Assembly (NCBI GenBank): GCA_036268355.1
Contig: DATAUG010000218.1
Coordinates: 1 to 40,460, forward strand
Direction: 5' to 3'
From: DASQPJ01 sp036268355
GTDB lineage: Bacteria > Actinomycetota > Actinomycetes > Sporichthyales > Sporichthyaceae
DNA length: 40,460 nucleotides
Shown here: positions 39,154 to 40,460 of the stretch, one piece after another
How the letters are laid out: each line of letters starts with the position of its first letter
Numbering within the stretch: the first letter of the stretch is position 1
Translations under genes and position numbers: made by a program
The notes under the pieces: generated by a model
Database searches by the model: none
The model's input: the letters and a program-made list of their open reading frames with translations, nothing else
What the model was told of the DNA's origin: nothing

Positions 39154-39455
39154 TCGCACCGCAGCGCCACGGCGCCGGCGAGGCCCGAACAGCAGATCAT
39201 CTGACATGCCGTCAGATTCAGGGCGTGAGCCGGCAGGGGTGGACCGGCAGGTCCGGCGAAGCCTGCCCGATCCAGTGCGGGCGCTTCGAAGCGCAGGGTG
39301 GACGCAATCCGGCGTCGGGATCTCTTCGAGGGATCGGCGTGTCGTCGCCACGCCGGAGTTCCGCGATGTGAGGCTCACGCTGGGTCCGCGGACGGCCCGC
39401 GCAACCCCCTGAAGCACTCGGAACACCCCGCGCGTCCCCACGATCGGAGTCACCG
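39154..39455. other. Short gene-free gap with one dispersed palindrome
   Basis: About 300 bases with the palindrome at 39201-39215 and the GGAG ribosome binding site of the next gene; nothing else is evident. Confidence 0.5.
39201..39215. repeat. Dispersed 15-bp palindrome
   Basis: CTGACATGCCGTCAG, flanked by AT on both sides, about 50 bp downstream of the secreted Gly/His-rich gene. One base differs from the 21105 copy. Confidence 0.75.
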
Positions 39456-39770
39456 ATGACACACCCGTTCATCCCCGCCGCCCTCGCCCCCGCCGCCCTG
39501 GCCGGACTCCTCACCCTCACCCTCGTCCCGGGTACTGCACAGGCCGCGCCGGACGCGGCGAGCAGCCCAATCGCCACGGCCCACCGATCGGCGCTGCCTG
39601 CCTCGACCGCCGACTCATACGGCCCGGCCGGCCGGGGAAAGCTTCGCGACAACTACACACCGGCAGCCAAGTCCCACGTGACCCTTACCGGCGACAACGG
39701 GGGCGCGCACCACAGCCGCAGCGAGACCGCGAGAACGCCGGACAAGAAGGTCACCCGCGGCGGGCCGTGA
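39456..39770 (+). CDS. Small secreted protein, function unknown
   Basis: A 104-residue protein with a clear Sec signal peptide (LAPAALAGLLTLTLVPGTAQA, cleavage before APDAAS). The mature ~73 residues are polar and basic at the end (HHSRSETARTPDKKVTRGGP), without cysteines or a known domain. ATG with GGAG upstream. It follows the secreted Gly/His-rich gene on the same strand. Confidence 0.65.
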   Translation: MTHPFIPAALAPAALAGLLTLTLVPGTAQAAPDAASSPIATAHRSALPASTADSYGPAGRGKLRDNYTPAAKSHVTLTGDNGGAHHSRSETARTPDKKVTRGGP

Positions 39771-40005
39771 CAACGGCCGTTCCGGACCCGGGCTCCCCGC
39801 CCCTGCTGCGACTCACGCCGGACCTGACGGCCCGGGAGTAGCCGTGTTCTGGGGCGGGCCCGGGCTATTCGCCGCGCCTGCGCGCAGCGGCGATGAGGCC
39901 TTCGACGAAGTGGGTGCCGTCAGCCGAACGACTGACCAGGGACCACCGAGAAGGCTGAGGTAACCCGACCGCGGTTCTGCGTCCAACCCGTAGACCGATC
40001 GGGCT

Positions 40006-40437
40006 ATGGGGGGCACCGTGACCATCTCAACCGTGATTGCGCTCGTCGCCCTCGTCGTGGCGGCCCGGAGCACGTACTACACCCGCCAACAGGCGAAGCA
40101 CGCGTCGGAACAGGTGGGTACGGCGAGGAAACAGATTGCGGAGTCCCGCAAGCAATCCAAGTACCTGCGGCGACAGTTGACGCTCGAACTGGCCACCCAA
40201 TACGAGAAGGAACGCCCCACCCTCGCCGGCCACATCGAAGAGATGAACAACAGCGGCAAGTCGCACCGATTGTGGGTCGAGTTGGTCGCAGGAAAGCCCC
40301 TCACCGGCCTGTCCGCCACCCTTCCGGACTGTTCGGGCGTCACCTACACCAGCGGCCAGGGACCCGAGACCAGCACGGAAATGACCGAATGGCCCGAAGC
40401 GATGGGGACTGTCCGATTAACGGTGTTTCCGGCCTGA
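40006..40437 (+). CDS. Membrane-anchored coiled-coil protein, function unknown
   Basis: A 143-residue protein with one N-terminal membrane segment (TISTVIALVALVVAARSTYY), then a charged helix likely to be a coiled coil (ARKQIAESRKQSKYLRRQLTLELATQYEKERP), and a C-terminal beta-type region (LWVELVAGKPLTGLSATLPD). The pattern recalls small actinobacterial membrane proteins with a cytosolic helix. The ATG at 40006 is used, but the GTG at 40018, preceded by GGGGGG, has the better ribosome binding site. No family recognised. Confidence 0.7.
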   Translation: MGGTVTISTVIALVALVVAARSTYYTRQQAKHASEQVGTARKQIAESRKQSKYLRRQLTLELATQYEKERPTLAGHIEEMNNSGKSHRLWVELVAGKPLTGLSATLPDCSGVTYTSGQGPETSTEMTEWPEAMGTVRLTVFPA

Positions 40438-40460
40438 CGCGCCGAGCCTGATGGCCGGCG

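Overview
The window is a GC-rich chromosomal segment from an actinomycete (Actinomycetota). The evidence is the very high GC content, the frequent GTG/TTG starts, a deazaflavin (F420)-type luciferase-like oxidoreductase, PHO-box-like 11-bp repeats, several leaderless-type promoters (TANNNT about 6-7 bases before the start codon), and RamA/RamB-like ABC exporters. The genus cannot be fixed from the sequence. I see no rRNA, tRNA, CRISPR array, insertion sequence or prophage. All functional names rest on recognising motifs and family character by eye, not on database searches.

Layout. (1) 0.5-2.8 kb: a TetR repressor divergent from a 14-TM DHA2-type MFS exporter, with two matching inverted repeats between them. 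(2) 3.0-5.2 kb: a CYTH/CHAD polyphosphate-type protein translationally coupled to a ParA-like ATPase; PHO-box-like repeats lie at the start of the CHAD gene. (3) 5.3-9.0 kb: a complete paaABCDE operon (phenylacetyl-CoA epoxidase). (4) 9.1-13.2 kb: on the same strand and immediately upstream of paaA, a four-component soluble diiron monooxygenase (reductase, alpha, beta, coupling protein). A perfect 18-bp palindrome separates it from a divergent DsbA-like gene. (5) 13.3-17.4 kb: DsbA-like protein, CNHCPYV thioredoxin-fold protein, F420-type oxidoreductase, DUF4188-like protein and a lipocalin-like protein of unknown role. Together (3)-(5) look like an oxidative hydrocarbon/aromatic catabolism region.

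(6) 17.5-23.4 kb: small secreted His/Gly-rich protein, Pro/Gln/His-rich secreted protein, a two-repeat lipoprotein, a small CBM48-like protein, a MacB-type permease and a 25-codon ORF with a strong ribosome binding site. (7) 23.8-29.4 kb: a beta-lactamase-fold protein with substituted active-site residues, an asymmetric pair of fused ABC exporters, and, divergent from them, two tiny genes encoding related 25- and 29-residue peptides. This peptide/exporter locus is the most likely undescribed system here. (8) 30.1-31.1 kb: PPK2 polyphosphate kinase, which thematically matches the CHAD gene. (9) 31.7-40.4 kb: a run of unusual low-complexity proteins: Tyr-rich ORF, a transglycosylase-like enzyme with an 81-residue His-rich tract, a 602-residue disordered protein co-operonic with a dynamin-like pseudo-GTPase, a His/Glu-rich acidic protein, and small secreted or membrane proteins.

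A 15-bp palindrome close to CTGACGGNNCGTCAG occurs eight times, always downstream of gene ends. Several strong terminator-like hairpins separate the transcription units.
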